A stretch of DNA of 64,000 nt from Sphaerisporangium fuscum. Its GTDB lineage: Bacteria > Actinomycetota > Actinomycetes > Streptosporangiales > Streptosporangiaceae. The stretch lies in the NCBI RefSeq assembly GCF_018531465.1, contig NZ_JAHDTF010000011.1, positions 186,001-250,000 of the forward strand, given 5' to 3'. Shown here piece by piece: positions 1 through 8,567 of this stretch. Each line of letters begins with the position of its first letter. Position 1 is the stretch's first letter. A model generated the notes under the pieces. It did not search any database. It was not told the DNA's origin and worked only from the letters and a program-made list of their open reading frames with translations. The position numbers and the translations under genes were made by a program.

Positions 1-369
1 CCGACCGAGCTCGTCCACGGCGCCACGCCCGTCACCGGGGAGACCAGCAGGCTCACCCTCTCCTTCGGGTTCGTCGTCGACCCGCGCGGCGTCTGGGAGC
101 GGCCCCTGCGCCCGGCACCCGGCCTCGAACCCGAGCTCGTCGACGGCGTACGCGCCCACCTGCGCACCCGCCCGATGCATCCCGCGCGTGCGGGGGCGAT
201 CGACCTCCTGCTCGCCCAGAGCGCGGCGTTCCGCGTGCGCGACATCGCCGACGCCCTCGGCGGTGACCCCTCGGTCGTGTGGGAGGAGGCCCACCGGCTC
301 CTCAAGCTCGGCCTCCTCCAGAGCCGGGCCCCCGAGCCCGTCCCCGGAGCACGCCGCGTCGCCCTGTAG
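1..369 (+). CDS. C-terminal part of a 2OG-Fe(II)-oxygenase-like protein with a winged-helix-like tail
   Basis: Only the last 122 codons are in the window; the frame is open from base 1 to the TAG at 367-369. The visible start, with a His in ELVHGATP followed by SRLTLSFGF, resembles the end of a 2-oxoglutarate/Fe(II) oxygenase jelly roll (distal metal His, then the 2OG-binding Arg). The last 65 residues form a separate small domain ending in LLKLGLL that looks like a winged helix, as in four other proteins of this cluster. It lies 26 bases upstream of another oxygenase on the same strand. The oxygenase call rests on a short segment and is tentative; the position in the RiPP-like cluster suggests a peptide-tailoring hydroxylase. 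Confidence 0.6.
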   Translation, partial: PTELVHGATPVTGETSRLTLSFGFVVDPRGVWERPLRPAPGLEPELVDGVRAHLRTRPMHPARAGAIDLLLAQSAAFRVRDIADALGGDPSVVWEEAHRLLKLGLLQSRAPEPVPGARRVAL

Positions 370-395
370 CGGCCGGCCGTCCCCGAAAGGACGTC

Positions 396-1115
396 ATGAA
401 CATCGACTCGACGTTGCGTCCCCACCTCGACGCGCTGGACGACCGCTACTGCGAGGTGCTCGCCCTGACGCCGCACGCCGAAGCGATCATCCGGAGCCCC
501 GGCCCGGCCCACGAGGCCGGAGATCGCTTCCTTCGGGCCGGCTTCGTCCGGATCCCCGGCGTCGTCTCGCCGGCCGCGCTCGAGGCGCTGGCCGGGGAGC
601 TGTGGCCGATCCTGTCGCCGCTGGCGTTCGCGGTGCGGGTTCCACACACCACCGGGCCGGCGGGCACCCTGCTGGGCGGCGGGCGGTTGCGCCGGGTCGA
701 CACCGGCTCGCTGGAGCGGGACGGCCAGGGCGACGCCCTCGCCTCGGTGCTGAGGGCGGTCGGGCTCGTGGAGTTCGGCAGGCTCCTCGCCGACCGGCTC
801 GCACCGATCCTGCGGCACGTCATCGGGCCGGCCGTCTACGAGCGCATGTTCTTCAACCTGTACGACGAGGGCGACTACATCAGCCCCCACGACGACGCCC
901 ACATGGGGGACCGCATCGACGTCACCTTCCCGGTGACCCTCGACGGCGTCGGCGGCCTGCGCGTGCTGTCCGGGGGGTACCTCGAGACGCACTACGACGG
1001 CGAGGGGGCGATGAGCGTCCTCGGCCCGAGGGTCTGGCACGAGGTCCCCCCGCTCCTGCGCGTGTCGCCCGAGCGGCCACCCCGGCGCCTGACCATCACC
1101 ATGCGGTACGTCTAG
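396..1115 (+). CDS. 2OG-Fe(II) oxygenase family protein
   Basis: This 239-residue protein has the cupin-type hydroxylase signature. A HxD pair (H165, D167, in SPHDDAH) and a distal His (H215, in RVWHEV) would hold Fe(II), and R230/R231 near the C-terminus (PRRLTI) would bind 2-oxoglutarate. The start is the ATG at 396, which has a GAAAGGA Shine-Dalgarno sequence just upstream. It follows another oxygenase-like gene, and its stop overlaps by 4 bases the stop of the convergent methyltransferase gene. In this context it is a candidate for hydroxylating the peptide product of the neighbouring cluster; the substrate is not visible from sequence. Confidence 0.8.
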   Translation: MNIDSTLRPHLDALDDRYCEVLALTPHAEAIIRSPGPAHEAGDRFLRAGFVRIPGVVSPAALEALAGELWPILSPLAFAVRVPHTTGPAGTLLGGGRLRRVDTGSLERDGQGDALASVLRAVGLVEFGRLLADRLAPILRHVIGPAVYERMFFNLYDEGDYISPHDDAHMGDRIDVTFPVTLDGVGGLRVLSGGYLETHYDGEGAMSVLGPRVWHEVPPLLRVSPERPPRRLTITMRYV

Positions 1116-2560
1116 TCCTTCGGGTCGAAGGCGTCGTCGTCCCACAGTCCGGCGCGCAGGGCCAGGGTGCGCACGTGAAGCCGCCGGTCGGGGGAGCCGG
1201 CGACGGTGCCGCGCAGCAGGTCGAGGTCCGCGCGGGACAGCGTCACGGTCCGGCCGAGGTGCCCTGGGGGAAGGGCGAGGTGGACCACGTCCGCGGGACC
1301 GGCGAATGCTTCGATGACGAGGGCGTCGCCCGGGACGCGGATCGGCGCCGCCAGCACGGCGTCCCGCCCCCGGTGCACCGCGGAGATGCCGCGGAGCAGG
1401 CGCACGATCGACAGGGGTGCGACGCCGTCCCACAGGCTGCCGTCCACCTGGACGGTCTCCCGCCAGCCGCGGCAGGTGGCCGCCGGACGCTCGAACACCG
1501 CGATCGCCGGCCTGAGGGCCGCCAGCCCGACCCGGGCGAGATGCGTCCGCATGGCGGGGACGGCGGCGTCGAAGGAGGCCACGCCCTCACGCAGCAGGGG
1601 CAGGGCGTACCTCGTGCTGTAGACGTCGGCGTCCACCGGCGAGCCGAGAAGGCGCAGGCCGCACAGGCCCGGCTCCGGCGCCGGCAGCCGCCACGGGTCG
1701 GCGTCGTCCCCGCCGGAGGTCACCGGGGCCTCGTAGACGACCGCCGCCCGCCCTCCCGCCCGCAGGTGGGCCGGGGCCCCGGCGATGACCCGGGACGGCA
1801 GGTCGACGCCCCGCCGGCCGCCGTACAGGTACGCGGCCTCGGCCGTCTCCGGCGGCCGGGGGACGAAGGGGGGCTGCGCGACGATGAGGTCGAACCGCTC
1901 CCCGGCGACGGGGTCGAACAGGTCCCCCGACCTGAACTCCACGGTGGTCACGCCGTTCACCCGGGCGTTGACCCGGGCGAGCGCGAGCGCCCGCTCGTTG
2001 ACGTCGGTGGCGACCACCCTGGAGGCGTGCCGGCTCAGGGCGAGGGCCGCCGCGCCCGCCCCGCACCCGATGTCGGCGGCCACACCCGCGGGCCAGCGGG
2101 CCGACACCACGCCGCGGAAGGCCTCGTTGCCGAGGCCGCCGCCGAACACCGCGTCGCCGCGCCGGGTGACGTCGTCGCACAGCACGAACAGGTCCCCCTG
2201 GGCGCGCAGCAGCAGGTCCGACCGTACCGTTCCTCCGGGCGCCTCCAGCAGCAGGCCCGCGTCGAGGGCGGTGGCCAGTACGGGACGGGTCAGGGCGGCG
2301 GCCGCCGCCCGCTCGCCGATCGGTTGTCCCAGGCAGAACAGCCGGTAGACGTCGGCTGCGGGCTCCTCGAGCCCGCTCGCGCGCCACTGGTGGATCGGCC
2401 GGTGCAGGCCGGGGTACCGGTCACGCGGCGCCCTCCACATCGCCGCGCAGTAGGCGGGGCCGAAGCCGACCTCGGCCAGCCTGAGTCCGAACGCCCGCCA
2501 CGCCTCCGGGCGCACCCGGGCGAAGCCGGAGATGTCGGGGAGTTCCCCGGAGCCGCTCAC
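1112..2560 (-). CDS. HemK/PrmC-like SAM-dependent methyltransferase
   Basis: This is a 482-residue class I methyltransferase. A N-terminal helical/winged-helix region (about 40-120) is followed by the Rossmann core with the SAM-binding motif ADIGCGAG and, further on, AQPPF, equivalent to the NPPY motif of HemK-like N- and Q-methyltransferases. Actinobacteria have stand-alone proteins of this layout whose targets are mostly unknown. The GTG start at 2560 shares a GTGA overlap with the stop of the upstream asparagine-synthetase-like gene, so translation is coupled. It is the last gene of the minus-strand operon, which fits tailoring of the cluster's product, but a housekeeping protein or RNA target cannot be excluded. 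Confidence 0.8.
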   Translation of the reverse strand: MSGSGELPDISGFARVRPEAWRAFGLRLAEVGFGPAYCAAMWRAPRDRYPGLHRPIHQWRASGLEEPAADVYRLFCLGQPIGERAAAAALTRPVLATALDAGLLLEAPGGTVRSDLLLRAQGDLFVLCDDVTRRGDAVFGGGLGNEAFRGVVSARWPAGVAADIGCGAGAAALALSRHASRVVATDVNERALALARVNARVNGVTTVEFRSGDLFDPVAGERFDLIVAQPPFVPRPPETAEAAYLYGGRRGVDLPSRVIAGAPAHLRAGGRAAVVYEAPVTSGGDDADPWRLPAPEPGLCGLRLLGSPVDADVYSTRYALPLLREGVASFDAAVPAMRTHLARVGLAALRPAIAVFERPAATCRGWRETVQVDGSLWDGVAPLSIVRLLRGISAVHRGRDAVLAAPIRVPGDALVIEAFAGPADVVHLALPPGHLGRTVTLSRADLDLLRGTVAGSPDRRLHVRTLALRAGLWDDDAFDPKD

Positions 2561-4848
2561 GCCGCCGGTCCCGCGGGGAGGCCGCTCGCCGCCGCCGTGA
2601 GGTCGGGCGAGGCGTCCGGACACCCGGCCGGCGTGGCTTCGACGAGCCAGCGGCGCGCCAGGAACGCCTCGACCACGGGGGCCGCCACGTCGGCGCTCAC
2701 GCCGAGGGCGGCCGCCAGGTCGGCGAGGCCCAGCCGCGGGGAACGGATCAGCCGGTCGAGCCGGGCGGCCGGGCAGTCCGGCGCGAGCTCGACCCGGGCC
2801 ACCACCCCGCCGCCGTGGATGACGAGCAGGTGGCGCTCCGGGCCGGTGGTGACGGCCAGGGTCACGCCCTTCGCGGGCCGGAACGCGGCTCCGGGCAGCG
2901 GGCGCGCCGCCGCGCCGCCCGCGGCCTCGGCCGGTACGGCGCCGGGGACGCTCTCGGGGGCCGGTACGGTGCCGGCGGCGACCCCGGGAGCCGGCAGCGG
3001 GCACGGCAGGGCCCGGGAGAGGGGCGGCCGCAGGCCGGGCCGGGCCAGATCGCGGCAGGTCCGCTCGAAAACCGCGATGGCCATGCACCGCAGAAGCAGG
3101 GCGGCCGCGTCGTCGGCCGCCCCGGCGCGGGCGGCGCGGTCGTGGAGCTCGACGAGGCGCCGCTCGTCGAACAGCGTGTCGTCCGCGCGGAGGTACTTCT
3201 CCCGGAAGTCGCCGAACGACGCCTCGATCAGCCGCGAGCGGAGCAGCCGGATCGACCCGCCGCGCCCGCCGGTGGCGTACATGGGGGTCTTGGGCCGGTG
3301 GGCGATCGAGGCGGGGAGAACCCGTTCGGCGACGAGCCGGACGATGCGCTTGTCGTGGAAGAGCCGCTCGTGCAGCGCGGGCGGTACCGAGCACAGCAGC
3401 TCGACGAGCCGGTGGTCGAGGAAGGGCACCCTGCTCTCCCGGCCGCTCGCCGAGGCCGTGCGGTCCTCGTGCCACAGGTTGTGCGCGGCGAGGTCGCCGA
3501 ACCGCGCCGCCTGCCAGGCGGGCGACGACGCGGGGAGGTCCGCCGGCGGGGCGTCGGTGACCCGCGCGCCGACCAGCGGGGCGAACGCGGCGGGGATCCC
3601 GAGCGTGCGGGCCCGCGCGCGGCGCAGCGCGGCGGCCTCGTGCCGGGTCCACTCGGCCCAGGTGGACGAGCCGAGCCGGGAGTACCCGCCGGCGAACTCG
3701 TCCGCGCCCTGGCCGAGCAGGACGACCTTCATGTCGGGGCGGGTCGCGGCGACGTAGCGGTGGAGTTCGTGCTTGAAGAGGATCTCGGGGTCGAACACCG
3801 GGAAGTCCATGATCCAGACGAGGTGCTCCAGCGTCGGGAGGCCGAGCCCGATGGTCGAGGCGAGCGCGTCGGCGTCGACCCGCACCGCGTGCAGCGGCAG
3901 GCCGAGGGCACGGGCGGCGGACCGGGCGGCCGCCGGATCACCGGCCGCCGTGATCGACGGCTCCACCAGCGTGAACGCCTCCAGCGCGTCGTTGTGCCGC
4001 GCCGCGAGGGCGGCCACCAGCGCCGAGTCGACCCCTCCGCTGAGGAACACCCCGACCGGCACGTCGCTCATGAGCCGCAGGCGCACGCTGTCGGCCAGCA
4101 GCTCGGCGTACCGTTCGATCCATCCGGCCGCGTCCCCGGCCCCGTCCGGCGACGGCCCGGCGGGCTCCCAGTAGCGGGTGCCGGTCACCGGACGGCCGGG
4201 ACGCCACTCCACGTAGCAGCCGGGCTCCACCTGCTCGACCCCCTCGACCCCGGACGGGACCGCCCGCCCCGCCGGGCGCTGGTAGGGGAAGCTCAGGCCG
4301 GGCACGTCGTGGAAGGCGTCCCAGTCCAGAGACCTCGGCGCGTCGGGGTGGACGAGCAGCGCCCGGAGCTCCGAGGCGAACACCAGCCGCCCGCCGAGCT
4401 CGGCGTAGTACAGCGGCTTGACGCCGAGACGGTCGCGGGCGAGCACGAGGCGGCGTTCCCAGGCGTCCCAGACGGCGATGGAGAACATGCCGTTCAGCTC
4501 CGCGAACGCCGAGGTCCCCATCGACGCGAACAGGTGCAGCACGATCTCGCAGTCGGAGCGGGTGCGAAGGCGGTCCCCCGGCACGTGACGGCGTGCCAGC
4601 TCGGCGTGGTTGTAGATCTCGCCGTTCACCACCACGGTCAGCCGGCCGTCCGGGGACCGGAACGGCTGGTGGCCGCCGGTCAGGTCGTTGACGGCGAGGC
4701 GTCTGAAGACCACGCGGAAGTGGTCGTCGGCGTGGAGGCTCTCGCCGTCGGGGCCGCGGGCCGCGAGAAGGCGGCCCATGGCCCGCAGCAGGTGGACCTC
4801 CGCGCCCGGCTCGGGCGAGCCCCCCACGGTTCCGGCGAAACCGCACAT
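2557..4848 (-). CDS. Asparagine-synthetase-like amidotransferase with C-terminal winged-helix-like extension
   Basis: At 763 residues this is longer than usual for AsnB (about 600-650). It starts MCGFAG, so Cys2 is the glutaminase nucleophile of a class II amidotransferase domain (1-210, with NGEIYNHAEL). The synthetase domain carries the PP-loop FLSGGVDSA, which would activate a carboxylate as acyl-AMP. After the synthetase fold, a Gly/Pro/Ala linker leads to a roughly 100-residue tail that ends in a helix-rich winged-helix-like segment (FLARRWLV), like those on other enzymes here. In RiPP pathways AsnB homologues make amides or lactams on peptides. Lying 10 bases after the glycosyltransferase gene, it probably acts on the precursor peptides. 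The earlier in-frame start upstream was rejected because Cys must be residue 2. Confidence 0.88.
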   Translation of the reverse strand: MCGFAGTVGGSPEPGAEVHLLRAMGRLLAARGPDGESLHADDHFRVVFRRLAVNDLTGGHQPFRSPDGRLTVVVNGEIYNHAELARRHVPGDRLRTRSDCEIVLHLFASMGTSAFAELNGMFSIAVWDAWERRLVLARDRLGVKPLYYAELGGRLVFASELRALLVHPDAPRSLDWDAFHDVPGLSFPYQRPAGRAVPSGVEGVEQVEPGCYVEWRPGRPVTGTRYWEPAGPSPDGAGDAAGWIERYAELLADSVRLRLMSDVPVGVFLSGGVDSALVAALAARHNDALEAFTLVEPSITAAGDPAAARSAARALGLPLHAVRVDADALASTIGLGLPTLEHLVWIMDFPVFDPEILFKHELHRYVAATRPDMKVVLLGQGADEFAGGYSRLGSSTWAEWTRHEAAALRRARARTLGIPAAFAPLVGARVTDAPPADLPASSPAWQAARFGDLAAHNLWHEDRTASASGRESRVPFLDHRLVELLCSVPPALHERLFHDKRIVRLVAERVLPASIAHRPKTPMYATGGRGGSIRLLRSRLIEASFGDFREKYLRADDTLFDERRLVELHDRAARAGAADDAAALLLRCMAIAVFERTCRDLARPGLRPPLSRALPCPLPAPGVAAGTVPAPESVPGAVPAEAAGGAAARPLPGAAFRPAKGVTLAVTTGPERHLLVIHGGGVVARVELAPDCPAARLDRLIRSPRLGLADLAAALGVSADVAAPVVEAFLARRWLVEATPAGCPDASPDLTAAASGLPAGPAA

Positions 4849-4858
4849 GCCGTCCGCC

Positions 4859-6904
4859 TCACCCGAGGGGCGACCGCAGCAGCGGCGGGAGCGCGGCCGG
4901 ATCGGACCGGGCCCCCTTGCGCCACCCCAGGACGGGATCGGTCTCACCGAAGACGATCACCCCCAGCCGGTACAGCCGGTCGAGCGCGGCCAGGACGGCG
5001 GCCCGAGCCTCAGGACCGGCGTCCGATGCCGTGGCGGCCACGACCTCGCCGGTCGTGAGGCTTCCGTCGCAACGGGAAAGGAGCTCCAGGGTGCGCTCGT
5101 CGATCTCCAGTTCGCGGGGGATGAGGTTGGGCAGCCGCTGGAACAGCACCAGCATCGGCCGCGCCGTCACCGACCGGAAGGCCTCGCCGTCGGCGGGGGA
5201 GCGGCCGGCGGGGTCGGCCCACACGGGGAACAGCGCCGCCACGTCGTGCTCGAACCGCTCGGCCCACGCCGTGACGGCCCGCACGGGGTACAGGCCGTCC
5301 GCGTCGCCGCCGACCGGCCGGCCGCCGAGCCGGTCGACCACGGCGTACGGCGGCGGGGCGTCCGGCATGTCGTGACTCGCGTGGATCCGGGCGGCCTGGT
5401 AGCGCAGGGCGTCCCGCACGACGGGCGCGTACCCGGCGAGAGGCCCCGACGCCAGGCGGCCGGCGAGGAACGCGCAGAACCGCAGCCCGCACGAGGCCGG
5501 GTCGGTCGCCGGGCCGGTGGCCGCGAACTCCTCCACGGCGGACGGCCAGCTCGCCCGCACGTACCGCAGCAGGGAGGGCGCGACCAGCCCGAGCACGTCC
5601 TCCACGTCACCCGGCGCCGCCGGGCCGTCAGCGGCGGCCTTCGGCCGGGCATGGTGCCGGAGGAGGTCCTCCCAGGCGGCGACGTACGCCTCGAAGTCCC
5701 CCGGCGTGCCGCCGCCGGTCTGCGCGCCGGCCGCGCCGAGCCGCCTGGCGCCCTCGGGGTCGTCGACGACCCACCTGAGCGCGGCCGTCAGCGCGTCACC
5801 GTCCTTGGGGTCGCCGACGACCAGGGGATTCTCACCCGGCCGTGGCCCGTCGCCGTGCCCCTGCTTGTCGGCGATCTCTCCCGACAGCACCAGGCAGGTG
5901 CCGCAGGCCATGACCTCGCGGGCGACGACCGGGCCGTGGATGGCGACGGGGAAGTCGCGTTCGAGGAAGCACACGGCCGTGCAGGCCCGGATGAACGACG
6001 GCACCCTCCAGTTGGGGAGGTACGGCAGGATGATCGTGCGCTTGGCCAGCCCGGCGTCCCGCAGCGCGGGCGCGAGGAGCTCGCCCATCGGGCCGCCGAC
6101 CATGGCGAGGAAGGTGAAGGACCTGCCCTCGGCGGCCAGCCGGCCGAGCGCCCGCACCAGGTCGAACGTGCCCTTCGTCTCACCGACCTTGCCGTAGACG
6201 CCGATGGCGGGGACCGCGGGGTCGAACGGGCGCGGCCGGTTGCCCTCGCCGTCGCGCAGCGCGACCGCGTCGACGTCCAGCGGTTCGGCGCCGGGGTGGA
6301 ACGCCGGGGCGAGGGCGTACGGCGGGTCGAGGACGATGCGGCCGGGCGGCACACCCATGCCCGCGAAGCGCCGCACGAGGTGACGTCGCGTCACCACCGC
6401 GTCGGCGCTCCTGAGGACCTCTTTGTACGCCGTGGCCAGGCCGGGCACCCCGGCGAGCCGGTCGAGGTCGCTGCCCGCGTGCTTGACGATCAGCGGGCGG
6501 CCGGTCCACCGTGAGGCGAGCCACCCGGCCACGCCGTACGGCTCGAAGTAGTACGCGAGCACGACCTCGCATCCGTGCCGGCGCACGACGTCCGTGGCCA
6601 GGGAGGACAGCCGGGTCACGTACGGGTCGGCGACCGGGATGTGCGCCATCGCGCGCCGGGCGAAGGACTCCACGCCGTGCACGCGCACCCGCCCGCCCGT
6701 GCCGGGGAACTCCGGCTGCATCAGCGGGGCGTCCCGCGGCCCGAGCGTGATGCGGTAGCGGTCGTCGACCTCGTCGGCGTTGGTCACCACGTGCACCTCG
6801 TGACCCCGCGCGGCCAGCCCCCGGGCGAGCCAGTACGTCGAGGAGCTGACCCCGCCCTCGATCGGCGGGTACTTGCCCACGATGCAGACGCGCATGGGGA
6901 TCAC
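4859..6904 (-). CDS. Family-4 glycosyltransferase with long C-terminal extension
   Basis: This 681-residue protein has an N-terminal GT-B fold (about 1-400), opening with VCIVGKYPP and a Gly-rich EGGVSSS loop, and GKVGETKG in the second domain, as in GT4 enzymes. About 260 extra residues follow. The last 80 (around LLSRCDGSLTTGE and ending LYRLGVI) look like the PqqD/winged-helix domain found on RiPP enzymes. The GTG at 6904 overlaps the stop of the DUF692 gene by 4 bases; an in-frame ATG at 6895 is an alternative. It probably transfers a sugar to the modified peptide. The donor and acceptor cannot be read from sequence. Such fusion of a glycosyltransferase to a peptide-reader-like domain is unusual. 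Confidence 0.85.
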   Translation of the reverse strand: MIPMRVCIVGKYPPIEGGVSSSTYWLARGLAARGHEVHVVTNADEVDDRYRITLGPRDAPLMQPEFPGTGGRVRVHGVESFARRAMAHIPVADPYVTRLSSLATDVVRRHGCEVVLAYYFEPYGVAGWLASRWTGRPLIVKHAGSDLDRLAGVPGLATAYKEVLRSADAVVTRRHLVRRFAGMGVPPGRIVLDPPYALAPAFHPGAEPLDVDAVALRDGEGNRPRPFDPAVPAIGVYGKVGETKGTFDLVRALGRLAAEGRSFTFLAMVGGPMGELLAPALRDAGLAKRTIILPYLPNWRVPSFIRACTAVCFLERDFPVAIHGPVVAREVMACGTCLVLSGEIADKQGHGDGPRPGENPLVVGDPKDGDALTAALRWVVDDPEGARRLGAAGAQTGGGTPGDFEAYVAAWEDLLRHHARPKAAADGPAAPGDVEDVLGLVAPSLLRYVRASWPSAVEEFAATGPATDPASCGLRFCAFLAGRLASGPLAGYAPVVRDALRYQAARIHASHDMPDAPPPYAVVDRLGGRPVGGDADGLYPVRAVTAWAERFEHDVAALFPVWADPAGRSPADGEAFRSVTARPMLVLFQRLPNLIPRELEIDERTLELLSRCDGSLTTGEVVAATASDAGPEARAAVLAALDRLYRLGVIVFGETDPVLGWRKGARSDPAALPPLLRSPLG

Positions 6905-7746
6905 CGGCGGCCCTCTCCCGCGGCGGTGATGATCTGCCGCGACCGGTCGACGTCGTCGAGCATCGGCGTGAGCTCGTCGGGGAAGTCGGCGTCCTGCTCG
7001 AGGATGCTCACCCGCACCGGGACCCGCTCGGCCAGCACCTCCAGCAGCTTCCAGGTCGGCTCGTTCACCCGGGCGCAGTGGCCGTCGATGTAGACGTCGC
7101 CGTCCAGGAAGCCGCCCGCCAGGTGGATCTGCACCACGGCGTGGAGCGGCATCGAGTCGAGGAACGCCTCGGCGGAGAAGCCGTGGTTGCAGGAGTTGAT
7201 GTGGACGTTGGCGACGTCGAGCAGCACGCCGCAGCCGGTCGCCTCAACCATGCGGTGGAAGAACTCGCCCTGGCTCATCGTGGCGTACGGGATCTCGAGA
7301 AGGTAGGAGATGTTCTCGACCACGAGCGGCCTGCCGAGGAAGTCCTGCACGGCCGCGATGTTGTCGACGACGGTGCGCAGCTGGTCCTCGACGAACCACA
7401 CGGGGGACAGGTGACCGATGTCGATCCCGGGCGCCCGGGTGATCGCCAGGTGCTCGCTGTAGTAGGGCGCGTCGATGAGGTCGCAGACCCGCTTCACGCG
7501 GCTCAGGTAGTCGCGGTCGAGCGGCCCGACGGTGCCGAGCGACAGGCCGACGCCGTGCGGGATGACCGGGAAATGGTCGGCGAGTTCCTCCAGCTCGCCT
7601 TCGGCGTCCATGAACTGCTCGGTGACGATTTCGAGGACGTCGATGCGCCCGGCCGCCCGCAGGATGTGGTCGCGCAGCTCGCGCCGGTAACCGAGCCCGG
7701 ATCCCAGGTGGGGGACGCCGGGGAGGTGCTCGCCGGAAGATGTCAT
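6901..7746 (-). CDS. DUF692 multinuclear non-heme iron oxidative enzyme (MNIO)
   Basis: This 281-residue TIM-barrel protein of the MbnB/TglH family keeps the metal-binding set: H64 (PHGVGLSLG), E98-H99 (YSEHL), E144-N145 (VENIS), D177, N180, N184 and H188 (around DVANVHINSCNHG), H208 (IHLAGG), D221/H223 and E250. Known family members use two or three iron ions and oxygen to rearrange or cleave Cys (oxazolone/thioamide in methanobactin, carbon excision in 3-thiaglutamate, thiooxazoles in bufferins). It overlaps the partner gene's stop (ATGA at 7743-7746), which matches the usual pairing of an MNIO with a leader-binding partner. The Cys-repeat peptides at 10388-10776 are its likely substrates. 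Confidence 0.93.
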   Translation of the reverse strand: MTSSGEHLPGVPHLGSGLGYRRELRDHILRAAGRIDVLEIVTEQFMDAEGELEELADHFPVIPHGVGLSLGTVGPLDRDYLSRVKRVCDLIDAPYYSEHLAITRAPGIDIGHLSPVWFVEDQLRTVVDNIAAVQDFLGRPLVVENISYLLEIPYATMSQGEFFHRMVEATGCGVLLDVANVHINSCNHGFSAEAFLDSMPLHAVVQIHLAGGFLDGDVYIDGHCARVNEPTWKLLEVLAERVPVRVSILEQDADFPDELTPMLDDVDRSRQIITAAGEGRR

Positions 7747-8567
7747 GCCTCTGCCTCCCTTGCCGCGACCGTCACGACCCCGAGGCCGGCGAGCCGGCGC
7801 AGCGTGCCGAGGACGGCGGCTGTCAGATCGCCGGACCGCAGCGCCTTCTCGGCCTCGCCCACGACACCGGCGGCGGTCCGCCGCCCGTCGCACAGGCGGA
7901 GCACCAGCGCGGTCGCCCCGTTGACGCGGAGCATCCGCTGCTCGCCGGCGTCCCGGCCCGGCCGGAAGACCACGGTGTTCGGGGACGGCGGCGGATCCCC
8001 CGCGGCCTCGCCCGCCCGCAGCGCGGCGTCGAGGGCGACGACGTCGTGGCCGAAGTCGTCGATCAGGACTCCGGCCGGCACGACCGGGATGTCGGACGGC
8101 GCCATCTCCCGCGCGTGTTCGCCCCCGGCGACGGCCCGCCACACGAAGGTCGCCTCGTACGCCAGCCGCTCGAACCGCAGGAGCTCGGCGACGGCAGGGG
8201 GGAACCGGCCGGGATCGGCCAGGGTCTGCTCGGCGAAGCCGCCGAAGTCGAGGACGTCCCGGTGGGAGGTCCCCGCCGGGCGGGCGCAGGACACCTCGAG
8301 GTGGCGTGCGAGCACGGCCTCCATGGCCGCGTGGTTCCAGGCGAACGAGGCGGAGTAGGCCCGCCGCAGACGCTTGCCCCGCTTGTTGCGCAGGGTCGCG
8401 GCGAACACCTCCAGCATCCGCTGGTCGACGGCCTCGAGCGCCGCCGCCTCGCGGGCGGTGAGGTCGTACCCGGCGAGCGTGCCCGCCGGGTCGGCGCGGA
8501 AGAGGGTGCGGAAGGTGTCGCTGACGTAGAGCCGGGCCAGGCACGACTGCATCTCGAGGAGGCTCAC
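7743..8567 (-). CDS. MNIO partner protein with C-terminal PqqD-like domain
   Basis: This 274-residue protein is encoded directly upstream of the DUF692 gene and overlaps it by 4 bases. The N-terminus (LLEMQSCLARLYVS, then RADPAGTLAGYDLT) resembles the helical start of MNIO partner proteins such as MbnC and DUF2063-type proteins, which bind the leader peptide and deliver it to the oxygenase. The last 70 residues (LRLCDGRRTAAGVV to LAGLGVV) match the look of a PqqD/RRE winged helix. The GTG start at 8567 is chosen because its GTGA overlaps the upstream stop; ATG at 8552 is an alternative. Assignment rests on gene order and weak motif likeness, so the exact family remains open. Confidence 0.75.
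   Translation of the reverse strand: MSLLEMQSCLARLYVSDTFRTLFRADPAGTLAGYDLTAREAAALEAVDQRMLEVFAATLRNKRGKRLRRAYSASFAWNHAAMEAVLARHLEVSCARPAGTSHRDVLDFGGFAEQTLADPGRFPPAVAELLRFERLAYEATFVWRAVAGGEHAREMAPSDIPVVPAGVLIDDFGHDVVALDAALRAGEAAGDPPPSPNTVVFRPGRDAGEQRMLRVNGATALVLRLCDGRRTAAGVVGEAEKALRSGDLTAAVLGTLRRLAGLGVVTVAAREAEA

Noticed and set aside
188-3757. 1189-codon open frame on the plus strand
   Set aside because: It is out of frame with the convincing oxygenase, methyltransferase and AsnB genes on both strands, is rich in Arg, Pro and Gly, and has no family motifs. Long shadows are normal at this GC content.
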